A stretch of DNA of 14,744 bases from Actinosomnolentus pattersoniae (SeqCode) (GTDB lineage: Bacteria; Actinomycetota; UBA4738). The notes beneath the pieces are model-generated. The model worked only from the letters and a program-made list of their open reading frames with translations, was not told where the DNA came from and ran no database searches. Every line of letters starts with the position of its first letter. Within the stretch, counting starts at the first letter, position 1. The position numbers were made by a program, and so were the translations under genes. The stretch spans positions 1 through 14,744 of the forward strand of contig JACDCJ010000019.1 in the NCBI GenBank assembly GCA_013817655.1, written 5' to 3'. Below, piece by piece: positions 1-6,687 of this stretch.

Positions 1-1
1 G

Positions 2-859
2 GCGCTCGTCCATCCGCTGGGCGGTGCGGCGGATCTGGTCCAGCGCGCGCTCCAGGCGCCGGCTGGGGTGGCCCAGCAGACGGGGGCGATCCTCGCGGGG
101 CTCGGCGAGTTCGCGAAGGGCGGGGTTCTGGCCCCGCCCGGCCCGTTCAACCGGCGCGTGGGGCCGAACCGCCGGTTCGCCATGGCCCAGGCCCCGGTCC
201 AGGCTTTCAAGGACGTCAAGAACGGGCTCGGGGGCAGCGTGAACGACGTCGTCCTGGCAACGGTCGCCGGGGCCCTCTACCGGTTCCTGCGCCAGCGAGG
301 AGAGCCGACGCGCGGCCGCGAGCTGCGAGCCATGGTGCCCGTGTCGGTTCGAACGAAGGACGAGCGAGGGGCCGCCATGGGGAACCGGGTCTCGTCGATC
401 TTCGTGGATCTTCCGGTCGGCCCGATGGGCGCGAGGCGACGGCACTCACTCATTCGGGAGCGCACCAGGCACCTCAAGGACTCCAACCAGGCGGTGGGTG
501 CGGAGTTCCTGATGAACATCGGCACCTGGGCGCCCCCGACCATCCATGCCATGGCCGCTCGCCTCGCCTCGCGGGCGCGGCTCGTCAACCTGGTCGTTTC
601 TAACGTCCCTGGTCCTCAGGTTCCCATGTATATCGGCGGCGCGCGTCTGCTGGCCCAGTACCCCATCATGCCGATCGCCGAGGCGATGGGGCTGTCGGCC
701 GCGGTCACGAGCCTCGCGGGCACCATGGCGTTCGGATTCACCGCCGACTGGGACACCGTCCCGGACGTGGGGCGGCTTGCCGGGGCGACGGAGGAGTCGC
801 TCAGGGAGCTCCAGAAGGCGGCCGGGACCCGTCGAGCCATCGCTCGACGGCGGCCATGA
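2..859 (+). CDS. Wax ester synthase / diacylglycerol acyltransferase (WS/DGAT), C-terminal part, 5' end outside window
   Basis: This is the C-terminal 285 residues of an O-acyltransferase that, in its family, joins acyl-CoA to a fatty alcohol or diacylglycerol to make storage wax esters or triacylglycerol at the membrane. The frame is open from base 2 to the TGA at 857-859. Visible family signatures are the VNDVVLA segment (near base 240), MGNRVSSIFVDLPVG (bases 379-420), VSNVPGPQVP (near base 600) and the glycine-rich segment up to FTADWDTVPD near the end, typical of the WS/DGAT C-terminal domain. The catalytic HHxxxDG motif lies in the N-terminal half and is not in the window, so activity cannot be judged. 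A GTG at 68 is internal, not a start, because the frame continues upstream with coherent protein. The 3' end overlaps the convergent hydrolase by 59 bases. Family assignment is firm; substrate is unknown. Confidence 0.88.
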   Translation, partial: ALVHPLGGAADLVQRALQAPAGVAQQTGAILAGLGEFAKGGVLAPPGPFNRRVGPNRRFAMAQAPVQAFKDVKNGLGGSVNDVVLATVAGALYRFLRQRGEPTRGRELRAMVPVSVRTKDERGAAMGNRVSSIFVDLPVGPMGARRRHSLIRERTRHLKDSNQAVGAEFLMNIGTWAPPTIHAMAARLASRARLVNLVVSNVPGPQVPMYIGGARLLAQYPIMPIAEAMGLSAAVTSLAGTMAFGFTADWDTVPDVGRLAGATEESLRELQKAAGTRRAIARRRP

Positions 860-1737
860 AGCGATCGGGCGCTTCCATCATCGGGAGGTGGCCCAGATCC
901 TCGAAGACCACGAGGTCCCAGTTCTCGTGGCCTCGCACGGCCTCTCTGGCCGTGGCAATTGGGGCGAGGCGGTCACGCGCGCCATGCAGGACCAGAGCCG
1001 GCCGGTCGACTGCCCGGACCAGGGCTCGGTACCTGCCGGGGCGAGCCTGAGCCCGAAAGATCGACCTGGCGGCCCTCCTGGAACGCCCGGACCGCATAGT
1101 CCTGGCTCTGCCGTTCCCGAACCATCTGGATGTGGGCATCGACCAGCCGGGGGTCGATCGAGGCGGGGTCCGCCGCGGAGAGCCGGAAGGTCGTGCGGAC
1201 CAGCCGTTCGGGCCCCAGGCGCCGGCTTCGATTGTCGAGGATGCGCTCGCCCAGCATGCTGCTGAACAGGGCGAAGGCTGCGGCGAGGCGCGGCGGTGGC
1301 TGGGAGGCCATCGTGCGCCCTCGAGGGAACGCCGCATCGACCAGGACCAGACGCTCGACCGTCGCCGGGTTGTGGGCGGCCTGGATCACGGCGATCATCC
1401 CGCCCATGGAGTTCCCGACGAGGATCACGGGAGGCAGTCGCAGCGCCCGGAGGAACCCGTCGAGCAGGAGCCGGTTGGATCCCACGTCCGACCCTCTCCC
1501 CGCGGGCGGCGTCATGCCGAATCCCGAGAGGTCCAGCGCCAGTACGCGTCCCCGCTTGGCAAGCTGAGGAGCGACCTGAGCCCAATTCAGCAGCGATCCT
1601 CCGAGCCCGTGGACGCACACGAACACGGGCCCCTCAGGAGGACCCGCCCACTCTCCGTAATGGACAGGCCCATCCACGTCCGTCCACCGGCCGGGAACCC
1701 GCAGGGCGGGGGCGTCCACGGAAGCAAGCCTATCCAT
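801..1737 (-). pseudogene. Alpha/beta-fold hydrolase interrupted by a one-base frameshift
   Basis: This reads as an alpha/beta hydrolase (esterase/lipase-like) split over two frames. The first frame starts at ATG 1737 and carries the oxyanion segment HGLGGS (residues 43-48) and the nucleophile elbow GNSMGG with Ser110. It stays coherent up to residue 221, then runs into meaningless sequence ending at 973. The rest continues in another frame as AARSIFRAQARPGRY, followed by LVLHGARDRLAP with the likely acid Asp and EDLGHLPMMEAP with the likely catalytic His, and stops at 801-803. Removing one G from the GGG run at 1073-1075 (CCC on the given strand) joins the halves as FQEAARSIF and gives a 311-residue protein of normal family length with all catalytic residues. 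The lesion is therefore either very recent or a sequencing/assembly error. No clear ribosome-binding site is seen before 1737. The substrate is unknown; neighbouring WS/DGAT is only suggestive of lipid metabolism. Confidence 0.82.
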
Positions 1738-1780
1738 GCCGGGGTGGCGAAGGGGTCAGGGCTTGGCGAGGCCCTGGGCA

Positions 1781-1786
1781 TAGACT
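1781..1786 (+). promoter_or_regulatory. Possible -10 element for the Clp-N protein gene
   Basis: TAGACT fits the TANNNT pattern of actinobacterial -10 elements and lies 23 bases before the GTG start, which would leave a short leader containing the AAGGAG ribosome-binding site at 1799-1804. No good -35 hexamer is found at standard spacing (TTGGCG at 1763-1768 is too close), so this is a weak call. Confidence 0.3.
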
Positions 1787-1809
1787 GGCCGTGCCGGGAA
1801 GGAGACGAG

Positions 1810-2538
1810 GTGTTCGAGCGCTTCACCGATCGAGCCCGCCGGGTGGTCGTCCTCGCGCAGGAGGAGTCCCGGATGCTCAAGCACAACTACATCGGGACGG
1901 AGCACATCCTGCTCGGGTTGATCGCGGAGGGATCGGGAGTCGCGGCTCACGTCCTCACCCGCCTGGAGATCTCGCTCGAGGACGTCCGTCGTCAGGTGTG
2001 GCAGATCATCGGCGAGGGCGGACAGGTGCCCAGGGGCCACATCCCCTTCACGCCCAGGGCCAAGAAGGTCCTCGAGCTCTCGCTGCGGGAGGCCCTCTCC
2101 CTCGGGCACAACTACATCGGGACCGAGCACATCCTGCTCGGACTGGTCCGCGAAGGTGAGGGTGTGGCGGCCCAGGTGCTGCGGAAACGGGACGCGGGGC
2201 TCGAGCGGGTGCGCGCCGAGGTCATCGAGGCGCTCAGCGCCTACGCCCCCGAGGGTGCAGCTACCTCCGGGGGTGCAGCTACGTCCGGGCCGCCGCCGAG
2301 CCTGTCGCCCGAAAGCACGATGGTGCTCCGCCTCGCCAGAAAGGCGGCGGCGAGACAGGGGCATCGCGAGGTGCAGCCCGACGACCTCCTGATGGGCCTC
2401 CTTGCCGGCGAGGACCCTGGTGTGGTCGGCTTGCTCGCCGGCCTGGGGGTGGACTTCGGCGATCTCAGGGCGAGGATCGAGCGCCTCACCGGGGACGCCG
2501 AGGGTGAGCAGGGGACAGAGGGCGGCGGGACGGAATAA
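1810..2538 (+). CDS. Stand-alone Clp N-terminal-domain protein with three Clp-N repeats
   Basis: This 242-residue protein resembles the N-terminal substrate/adaptor-binding domain of ClpC-type AAA+ unfoldases but has no Walker motifs, so it is not an ATPase. Repeat 1 (about 1-65) begins FERFTDRARRVVVLAQEE and carries HNYIGTEHILLGL (25-37). Repeat 2 (about 78-142) carries the same 13 residues at 100-112. A degenerate third repeat (about 165-226: SPESTMVLRLARKAA, then PDDLLMGLLAGEDPGV) follows a small linker holding two copies of GAATSG. The start is GTG 1810, preceded by AAGGAG five bases away; the open frame extends far upstream, but that part is antisense to the hydrolase. Such proteins are thought to act as ClpC-associated adaptors or accessory proteins; this role is inference. 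It lies 140 bases upstream of the sigma factor on the same strand. The C-terminus is acidic and glycine-rich. Confidence 0.88.
   Translation: MFERFTDRARRVVVLAQEESRMLKHNYIGTEHILLGLIAEGSGVAAHVLTRLEISLEDVRRQVWQIIGEGGQVPRGHIPFTPRAKKVLELSLREALSLGHNYIGTEHILLGLVREGEGVAAQVLRKRDAGLERVRAEVIEALSAYAPEGAATSGGAATSGPPPSLSPESTMVLRLARKAAARQGHREVQPDDLLMGLLAGEDPGVVGLLAGLGVDFGDLRARIERLTGDAEGEQGTEGGGTE
1882..2141 (+). repeat. Duplicated 35-base segment inside the Clp-N gene
   Basis: Bases 1882-1916 and 2107-2141 are identical except at one position (G against C, third base of a Thr codon). Both encode HNYIGTEHILLG. Protein-level conservation explains part of this, but near-identity of silent sites over 35 bases suggests recent duplication or gene conversion between the two Clp-N repeats. 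Confidence 0.8.
2254..2289 (+). repeat. Tandem 18-base repeat (two copies) in the Clp-N linker
   Basis: Two adjacent 18-base units (2254-2271 and 2272-2289) differ by one silent base (ACC/ACG) and encode GAATSG twice, forming a flexible linker between Clp-N repeats 2 and 3. This is a recent slippage-type duplication that keeps the frame. Confidence 0.85.
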
Positions 2539-2569
2539 ACGCCTCCGGCGCAACGGTTGAATCAATTGA

Positions 2570-2610
2570 GCCTGTCCGGTTTTCGGCCCCGGCCGCAACC
2601 GGAAACAGGC
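2570..2610 (+). terminator. Stem-loop between Clp-N gene and sigma factor gene
   Basis: GCCTGT plus CCGGTT (2570-2581) pairs with AACCGG (2597-2602) and ACAGGC (2605-2610), leaving a two-base AA bulge; the 15-base loop contains a further GGCC-rich dyad. No T-run follows, so it may be a factor-assisted terminator or an mRNA 3'-end structure for the Clp-N transcript, or it may be part of the sigma gene's control region. Structure is clear; function is inferred. Confidence 0.45.
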
Positions 2611-2663
2611 CGATCTCGGCGCCATGAGGCGCTTGGGTTTCCAACTCTGATGCCTGGGCAGGC

Positions 2664-2669
2664 TACGCT
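2664..2669 (+). promoter_or_regulatory. Candidate -10 element for a leaderless sigma factor transcript
   Basis: TACGCT matches TANNNT and ends nine bases before the ATG at 2679, so transcription would begin at or within three bases of the start codon. No Shine-Dalgarno-like sequence lies in the intervening bases (TGTATCTAT), which agrees with leaderless translation. The -35 region is not recognisable. Confidence 0.4.
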
Positions 2670-2678
2670 TGTATCTAT

Positions 2679-3635
2679 ATGGCAGACACTCAAACCAAAC
2701 CGACCCGAAAGTCTGAACCCACGCGGGCGCTGGGTGAGGCGGACGACGTTCGCCTCTACCTGGAGGCTGCCGCACGGGAGCCCCTCCTCACCAAAGAGGA
2801 GGAGGTCACCCTCGCCATGGCCATCGAGCACGGCGAGGAGGCCGAAGCCAAGCTGAACGGTGGTCGGCTGAGGTCCGAAACCAGCATCCGCAAGGCGAAG
2901 GAAGTCGTTCGCAAAGGTAAGGCCGCCAGGCAGCGGTTCATCCGTGCGAACCTGCGCCTGGTCGTGTCGATCGCCCGCAAGTACCAGGGCCAGGGGTTGC
3001 CCTTCCTCGACCTCGTGCAGGAAGGCAACATCGGACTGATGCGGGCCGTCGAGCTGTTCGACTGGCGCCGGGGGTTCAAGTTCTCCACCTACGCGACCTG
3101 GTGGATCCGCCAGGCCATCACCAGAGCGATCGCGGATCGCGGCAGGCAGATCCGCCTGCCCGTCCACGTCCACGATCAGATAAGAAAGCTGCGGCGAACC
3201 TTCGTGCAGTTCAGCCAGCGCTACGGAAGGGATCCCACGCCCGACGAGCTCGCGAAGTCGCTCGTCATCCCGGTGGAGGAGGTGGCCCGGCTTCTGGAGG
3301 CCGAGCGGCGGGAGCCCGTTTCCCTGCAGGCCCCCGTGGGTGAGGACACCGAACTCGGGGACCTGCTGCAGCAGGCCGATGAGCAGAGTCCGCTAGACGC
3401 AGTCGAGGACGCGATGCTGCGCCACGAGATCGGCCAGGCCGTTATGGAGGTGCTGGACGCGCGCGAGCGGCGGGTAATCGCCCTGCGATACGGCCTCGGA
3501 AACGGCCATGCCATGAGCCTGCGGGACGTGGGGAAGGTCATGGGACTCTCGGGGGAACGCGTGCGGTTGATCGAGCGCGAGGCGCTTCGGAAGCTCCGCC
3601 ATTCCGAGATCATCAACGCGGCCGGCTGGATCTAG
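2679..3635 (+). CDS. Primary-like (group 2) sigma-70 factor
   Basis: This 318-residue protein binds core RNA polymerase and directs promoter recognition. Region 1.2 lies at about 22-52 (DDVRLYLEAAAREPLLTKEEE). Region 2 runs from about 85 to 163, including RANLRLVVSIARKY, FLDLVQEGNIGLMRAVELFDW and the -10 melting segment STYATWWIRQAITRAI. Region 3 covers about 164-240. Region 4.2 is at 279-307 (MSLRDVGKVMGL then SGERVRLIEREALRKLR). Region 1.1 and the long insertion of housekeeping RpoD/HrdB are absent, pointing to group 2 rather than the essential sigma. A charged stretch at 50-85 separates regions 1.2 and 2. Two positions in the -35-reading helix differ from the usual (S/T)RERVRQIE: Arg is Gly (292) and Gln is Leu (297), so -35 specificity may be altered. 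The ATG start has no ribosome-binding site and may be leaderless. It is 35 bases upstream of the DUF72 gene. Confidence 0.93.
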   Translation: MADTQTKPTRKSEPTRALGEADDVRLYLEAAAREPLLTKEEEVTLAMAIEHGEEAEAKLNGGRLRSETSIRKAKEVVRKGKAARQRFIRANLRLVVSIARKYQGQGLPFLDLVQEGNIGLMRAVELFDWRRGFKFSTYATWWIRQAITRAIADRGRQIRLPVHVHDQIRKLRRTFVQFSQRYGRDPTPDELAKSLVIPVEEVARLLEAERREPVSLQAPVGEDTELGDLLQQADEQSPLDAVEDAMLRHEIGQAVMEVLDARERRVIALRYGLGNGHAMSLRDVGKVMGLSGERVRLIEREALRKLRHSEIINAAGWI

Positions 3636-3670
3636 GGCCGATCGCCGATCCGCGCGAGGTTCGGCCGATC

Positions 3671-4579
3671 ATGGAGCGGAAGGGCGGCAAGGTCCTCGTG
3701 GGTATCTCCTCCTGGACGGAACCGACGCTGATCAAGCGGGGGAACTTCTACCCGAAGGAGGCCACGTCGGCCGAAGATCGCCTGCGCTTCTACGCCTCTC
3801 AGTTCCCGATCGTCGAGGTCGACTCCACTTACTACTTCCCGCCGAGTGAGAGGAACTCCGTCCTCTGGATCGAGCGCACTCCCAAGGACTTCACGTTCAA
3901 CATCAAGGCCTATTCGCTCCTGACCAACCATCCGACGAAGGTTGACTCCCTGTACAAGGACGTGAAGGAGGCGCTCCCGGAGGACCTGGCCGCCAAGCGC
4001 AACGTGTATCGCGAGGCGGTGCCACCGGAGCTCGTCGATGAGACCTGGGCCCGGTTCCGGGAGGCGCTGATGCCACTGCACTCGGCAGGGAAGCTCGGCG
4101 CCGTGCTCTTCCAGTTCCCCCATTGGTTCGTGATCGGCCGGGCGGCCAAGGACTATCTCCTCGAGTGCGCGAAGCGATTGCCCGACTACCGGATAGCGGT
4201 CGAGTTCCGCCACAAGTCCTGGATGGAGGAGCGAAACCGGCGGGGGACCCTCTCGTTCCTGGAGACTCACCGGCTTCCTTACGTGTGCGTCGACATGCCG
4301 CAGGGCTTCGCATCCAGCCTTCCGCCCGTCGCCGCCGCGACGTGCGAGGAGCTCGCGATGGTCCGTTTCCACGGGCGCGATCCGGCGGTCTGGGAGAAGA
4401 AGACGGAAACGGCCGCGGAGCGGTTTCGGTACGACTACGACGAGCGGGAGCTGGAGGAGTGGATCCCGCGGATCGAGGCTCTGGCCGACCAGGCGCGCGA
4501 GACCCACGTGGTGCTGAACAACTGCTACGAGAACTACGCGGTCAAGAACGCCCGCCAGCTGGCGTCACTGCTCGAGTAG
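3671..4579 (+). CDS. DUF72 (YecE-like) TIM-barrel protein
   Basis: This 302-residue protein belongs to the DUF72/YecE family, a TIM-barrel fold of unsettled biochemical role that is widespread in bacteria. Family marks visible are GISSWTEP near the N-terminus (11-18), the FYP segment (26-28), VEVDSTYY (48-55), FTFNIKAYSLLTNHP, GAVLFQFPHWF, RIAVEFRHKSW, YVCVDMPQG, MVRFHGRD and the late VVLNNCYENYAVKNARQL, all in the usual order and at full family length. It starts 35 bases after the sigma factor stop and may be co-transcribed; only weak ribosome-binding sequence precedes the ATG. The octamer GGCCGATC occurs at both ends of that gap (3636-3643 and 3663-3670). The 3' end overlaps the convergent MFS gene by 15 bases. 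Confidence 0.9.
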   Translation: MERKGGKVLVGISSWTEPTLIKRGNFYPKEATSAEDRLRFYASQFPIVEVDSTYYFPPSERNSVLWIERTPKDFTFNIKAYSLLTNHPTKVDSLYKDVKEALPEDLAAKRNVYREAVPPELVDETWARFREALMPLHSAGKLGAVLFQFPHWFVIGRAAKDYLLECAKRLPDYRIAVEFRHKSWMEERNRRGTLSFLETHRLPYVCVDMPQGFASSLPPVAAATCEELAMVRFHGRDPAVWEKKTETAAERFRYDYDERELEEWIPRIEALADQARETHVVLNNCYENYAVKNARQLASLLE

Positions 4580-5896
4580 CCCCTCGCTCGGCGTGGAGTA
4601 CCCGAGGAACTCCGGGACGGCGGCGGCAAGGACGGCGGCTCCGACGACGCAGGCGACGCCCCCCGACACGACCGAGAACCAAGGGGAGACGAGGGACGCA
4701 ACCAGGCCGGCTTCGACATCTCCGAGCCGGGGGCCACCGGTCACCACCATGATGTGGATCCCCGAGATCCGGCCCCGGAGGGTGTCGGGCAGGGAAAGCT
4801 GCAGGATGGTCCCGCGGAAGACGGCGCTGATGACGTCCGCCGCGCCGGCGATCGCGAGGCACAAGAGGGCAAGGCCGAAGAACCGGCCGGAGAGGCCGAA
4901 CGCCGTGATGGCGAGACCCCACACGGCGACCGCCCAGACGACCGCGCGGCCCTGGCGGCGGATCCTCCCGACCCATCCGGTCGTGAGGGCCCCGAGGAGC
5001 GCCCCGACGGACGGCGCCGCGTAGAGCAGTCCCAGTCCCTCCGGCCCAACCCGGAAGACCTGGAGGGCCAGGACTGGGAAGAGCGCCCTCGGCATTCCGA
5101 ACACCATGGCGTTGAGATCTATGGCGAACGTCGACAGCAGCACGCGACGGCCGCGCAGGAACGAGAATCCCTCGCGTATCGCGAGCCACCCCGACGGAAC
5201 CTCGCTCCCTTCCTCGCGCTTGGGCGGGAGCGGCCGGAGCATGAGAGCGGCGGCGACGGACCCGACGCAGGAGGCCAGTTCGGCGCCATAGGCCCACGTC
5301 AGGCCGTATCGGGCAAGGATGACGCCGGCCAGGGCGGGACCGACGATCATGCTCGTGTTGAACAGGACCTGGGTGAGCGCCATTGCCGCGGGAAGCTGCT
5401 CCCTGGACACCAGGTTCGGGATGGAGGCCGAGCGAGCTGGGCCGCTGATCCCGGAGAGCCCGGCCTGAGTGCCGGCCAGGACATAGAGGTACCAGAGCGG
5501 TGGCCGCCCCCACAGCGCGCCGGCGAGGAGGAGCAGGCTGGTGATGGCCAGCCCGAGCTCGCTCAGCAGTATCAGGCGCCGTCGATCGATGCGGTCGGCG
5601 AGCGGCCCGGTTCCGATGCCCACGACGACCAGCGGCACGATCTGTGCGAGCCCGATGAGCCCCACCGCCAGCGAGGACCGCGTCAAGAGGAAGACCTGGA
5701 AGGGGAGTGCGACGGCGGTGATCTGGCGCCCGCTCAGGCCGATGAGCTGGCCGGTCCACATGACTCGGTAGTCGCGAGAACGGCGAAGCGGGGTGACGTC
5801 GATGGCGAGGCCCCGCATGAGGGTGCCGATCCGGCGTCGCCGCTCCGGTCCCGGCTCGGCGGCGGATCCGCCGGCCCGATCGGTCCCGTCTCCCAC
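4565..5896 (-). CDS. MFS transporter (MFS_3 / EntS-like efflux type)
   Basis: This is a 443-residue membrane carrier of the major facilitator superfamily, expected to export small molecules in exchange for protons. Many hydrophobic helices are visible. The loop 2-3 signature is GTGPLADRIDRRRL (about 95-108). The segment GLSGISGPARSASIPNLV followed by LPAAMALTQVLFNTSMIVGPALAGVI is characteristic of the MFS_3/enterobactin-exporter branch. A GTG at 5896 gives the full frame; ATG at 5818 (residue 27, MRGLAIDVTPLRRSRDY) would give a 417-residue protein starting just before the first helix. Neither start has a strong ribosome-binding site, so the true start is uncertain. The gene is divergent from the rhodanese gene and converges on the DUF72 gene with a 15-base overlap. 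The substrate cannot be read from sequence. Confidence 0.9.
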   Translation of the reverse strand: MGDGTDRAGGSAAEPGPERRRRIGTLMRGLAIDVTPLRRSRDYRVMWTGQLIGLSGRQITAVALPFQVFLLTRSSLAVGLIGLAQIVPLVVVGIGTGPLADRIDRRRLILLSELGLAITSLLLLAGALWGRPPLWYLYVLAGTQAGLSGISGPARSASIPNLVSREQLPAAMALTQVLFNTSMIVGPALAGVILARYGLTWAYGAELASCVGSVAAALMLRPLPPKREEGSEVPSGWLAIREGFSFLRGRRVLLSTFAIDLNAMVFGMPRALFPVLALQVFRVGPEGLGLLYAAPSVGALLGALTTGWVGRIRRQGRAVVWAVAVWGLAITAFGLSGRFFGLALLCLAIAGAADVISAVFRGTILQLSLPDTLRGRISGIHIMVVTGGPRLGDVEAGLVASLVSPWFSVVSGGVACVVGAAVLAAAVPEFLGYSTPSEGLLEQ

Positions 5897-5957
5897 CCGC
5901 TCGACGATAGCAGCGGCCCCATTCGCGTCGCCGGGGGCTCGCCCGCCCCAGGGCTGC

Positions 5958-5963
5958 TAACGT
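5958..5963 (+). promoter_or_regulatory. Possible -10 element for the rhodanese gene
   Basis: TAACGT fits TANNNT and would give a leader of about 30 bases containing the GGGAG at 5987-5991. It is followed by a short CGT triplet run (5961-5971). No clear -35 hexamer is present. Confidence 0.3.
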
Positions 5964-5998
5964 CGTCGTCGTAGCTGAGATCGAACGGGAGCATGGCG

Positions 5999-6325
5999 AT
6001 GGACGATCCGCGGAAACTGTTCGAGCAGCGTGACCACTATCAGATCCTCGACGTGCGGGAGCCCTTCGAGTGGGACGCCGGCCGAATCGAGGGAGCGGTT
6101 CACGTGCCCCTCGCCGAGGTGATGGCCGGTGGCGAGCGGGGCCGTCTGGATCCCGAACGGCCGGTTGCCGTGGTCTGCAAGGTGGGCACCCGGAGCGAGC
6201 TCGCGACCATGATGCTTCGAGCTCGAGGCTTCGATGCCGAGAACCTCGACGGTGGTATGGAGGGCTGGGACGCCGCTGGGCTCCCCTACTCGGCAGCGGA
6301 CGGCAGACCGGGGCGGGTCGCCTAG
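5999..6325 (+). CDS. Single-domain rhodanese-like sulfurtransferase
   Basis: This 108-residue protein is a single rhodanese domain of the type that carries sulfane sulfur as a cysteine persulfide, with donors such as thiosulfate or protein persulfides. The N-terminal signature LDVREPFEW (17-25) is followed by GRIEGAVHVPL, and the active-site loop is CKVGTRS with Cys60 and a terminal Arg-Ser. DGGMEGWDAAGLP closes the domain. Two ATG codons are possible: 5993 is only one base from GGGAG (5987-5991), while 5999 is seven bases from it, so 5999 is preferred; the longer form adds two residues. No signal peptide, so it is cytoplasmic. It is divergent from the MFS gene and 38 bases upstream of a small unknown gene. 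Confidence 0.92.
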   Translation: MDDPRKLFEQRDHYQILDVREPFEWDAGRIEGAVHVPLAEVMAGGERGRLDPERPVAVVCKVGTRSELATMMLRARGFDAENLDGGMEGWDAAGLPYSAADGRPGRVA

Positions 6326-6363
6326 GGCGGTTGCCTTCAGGGGATCAGGGGAATCGTTGCGTC

Positions 6364-6681
6364 ATGGATGACAGAGGAAAGAGTCAGACGGGCGCATCTC
6401 GGGGCGTCTCCGACGCGGTCGATACGATGTTCGAGGCTCTCGCCGATGCCACCGAAACCGCGCGGGAGTTCCTTGCGTCGGAGCAGGGCCGTCGTCTTCG
6501 CCAGCGACTCGCGACGGCCGTCATGATCAGCGCGCCGTTCCTATCCGGGTTGCCGGCGGTCCGCAGGAGCCCCCTGGCCCGGCTGATGAGGACCGCCGCC
6601 GTGGGCGCGCTCCTGGTCAAGGGAGCGGAATGGCTTCGAGATTGGGAGCCGGGTCCCAGTTCATACGTGGAACAGCGGTAG
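6364..6681 (+). CDS. Small hypothetical protein, possibly membrane-associated
   Basis: I do not recognise this 105-residue protein. It has a polar, helical N-terminal half (residues 15-50, rich in Ala, Glu and Arg), a moderately hydrophobic stretch at about 50-66 (TAVMISAPFLSGLPAV) and another at about 72-88, then a polar tail. It starts at ATG 6364, 38 bases after the rhodanese stop on the same strand; a GGGG at 6352-6355 is the nearest ribosome-binding-like sequence, a little far away. Coding appears plausible because the frame has sensible composition and is not a mirror of any gene on the other strand. It ends six bases before the convergent gene at 6688. Confidence 0.6.
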   Translation: MDDRGKSQTGASRGVSDAVDTMFEALADATETAREFLASEQGRRLRQRLATAVMISAPFLSGLPAVRRSPLARLMRTAAVGALLVKGAEWLRDWEPGPSSYVEQR

Positions 6682-6687
6682 AGCTCT

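Noticed and set aside
1132..1809. Upstream in-frame extension of the Clp-N gene
   Set aside because: It is antisense to the hydrolase, has no protein-like content, and the GTG at 1810 has AAGGAG at ideal spacing right before the first Clp-N repeat.
5961..5971. CGT triplet run upstream of the rhodanese gene
   Set aside because: Fewer than four full copies in very GC-rich DNA; expected by chance.
4754..5974. Long open frame on the plus strand opposite the MFS gene (406 codons)
   Set aside because: Its content is Arg/Gly/Pro/Asp-rich without any domain, and it mirrors a convincing membrane protein on the other strand. It is a GC-driven shadow.
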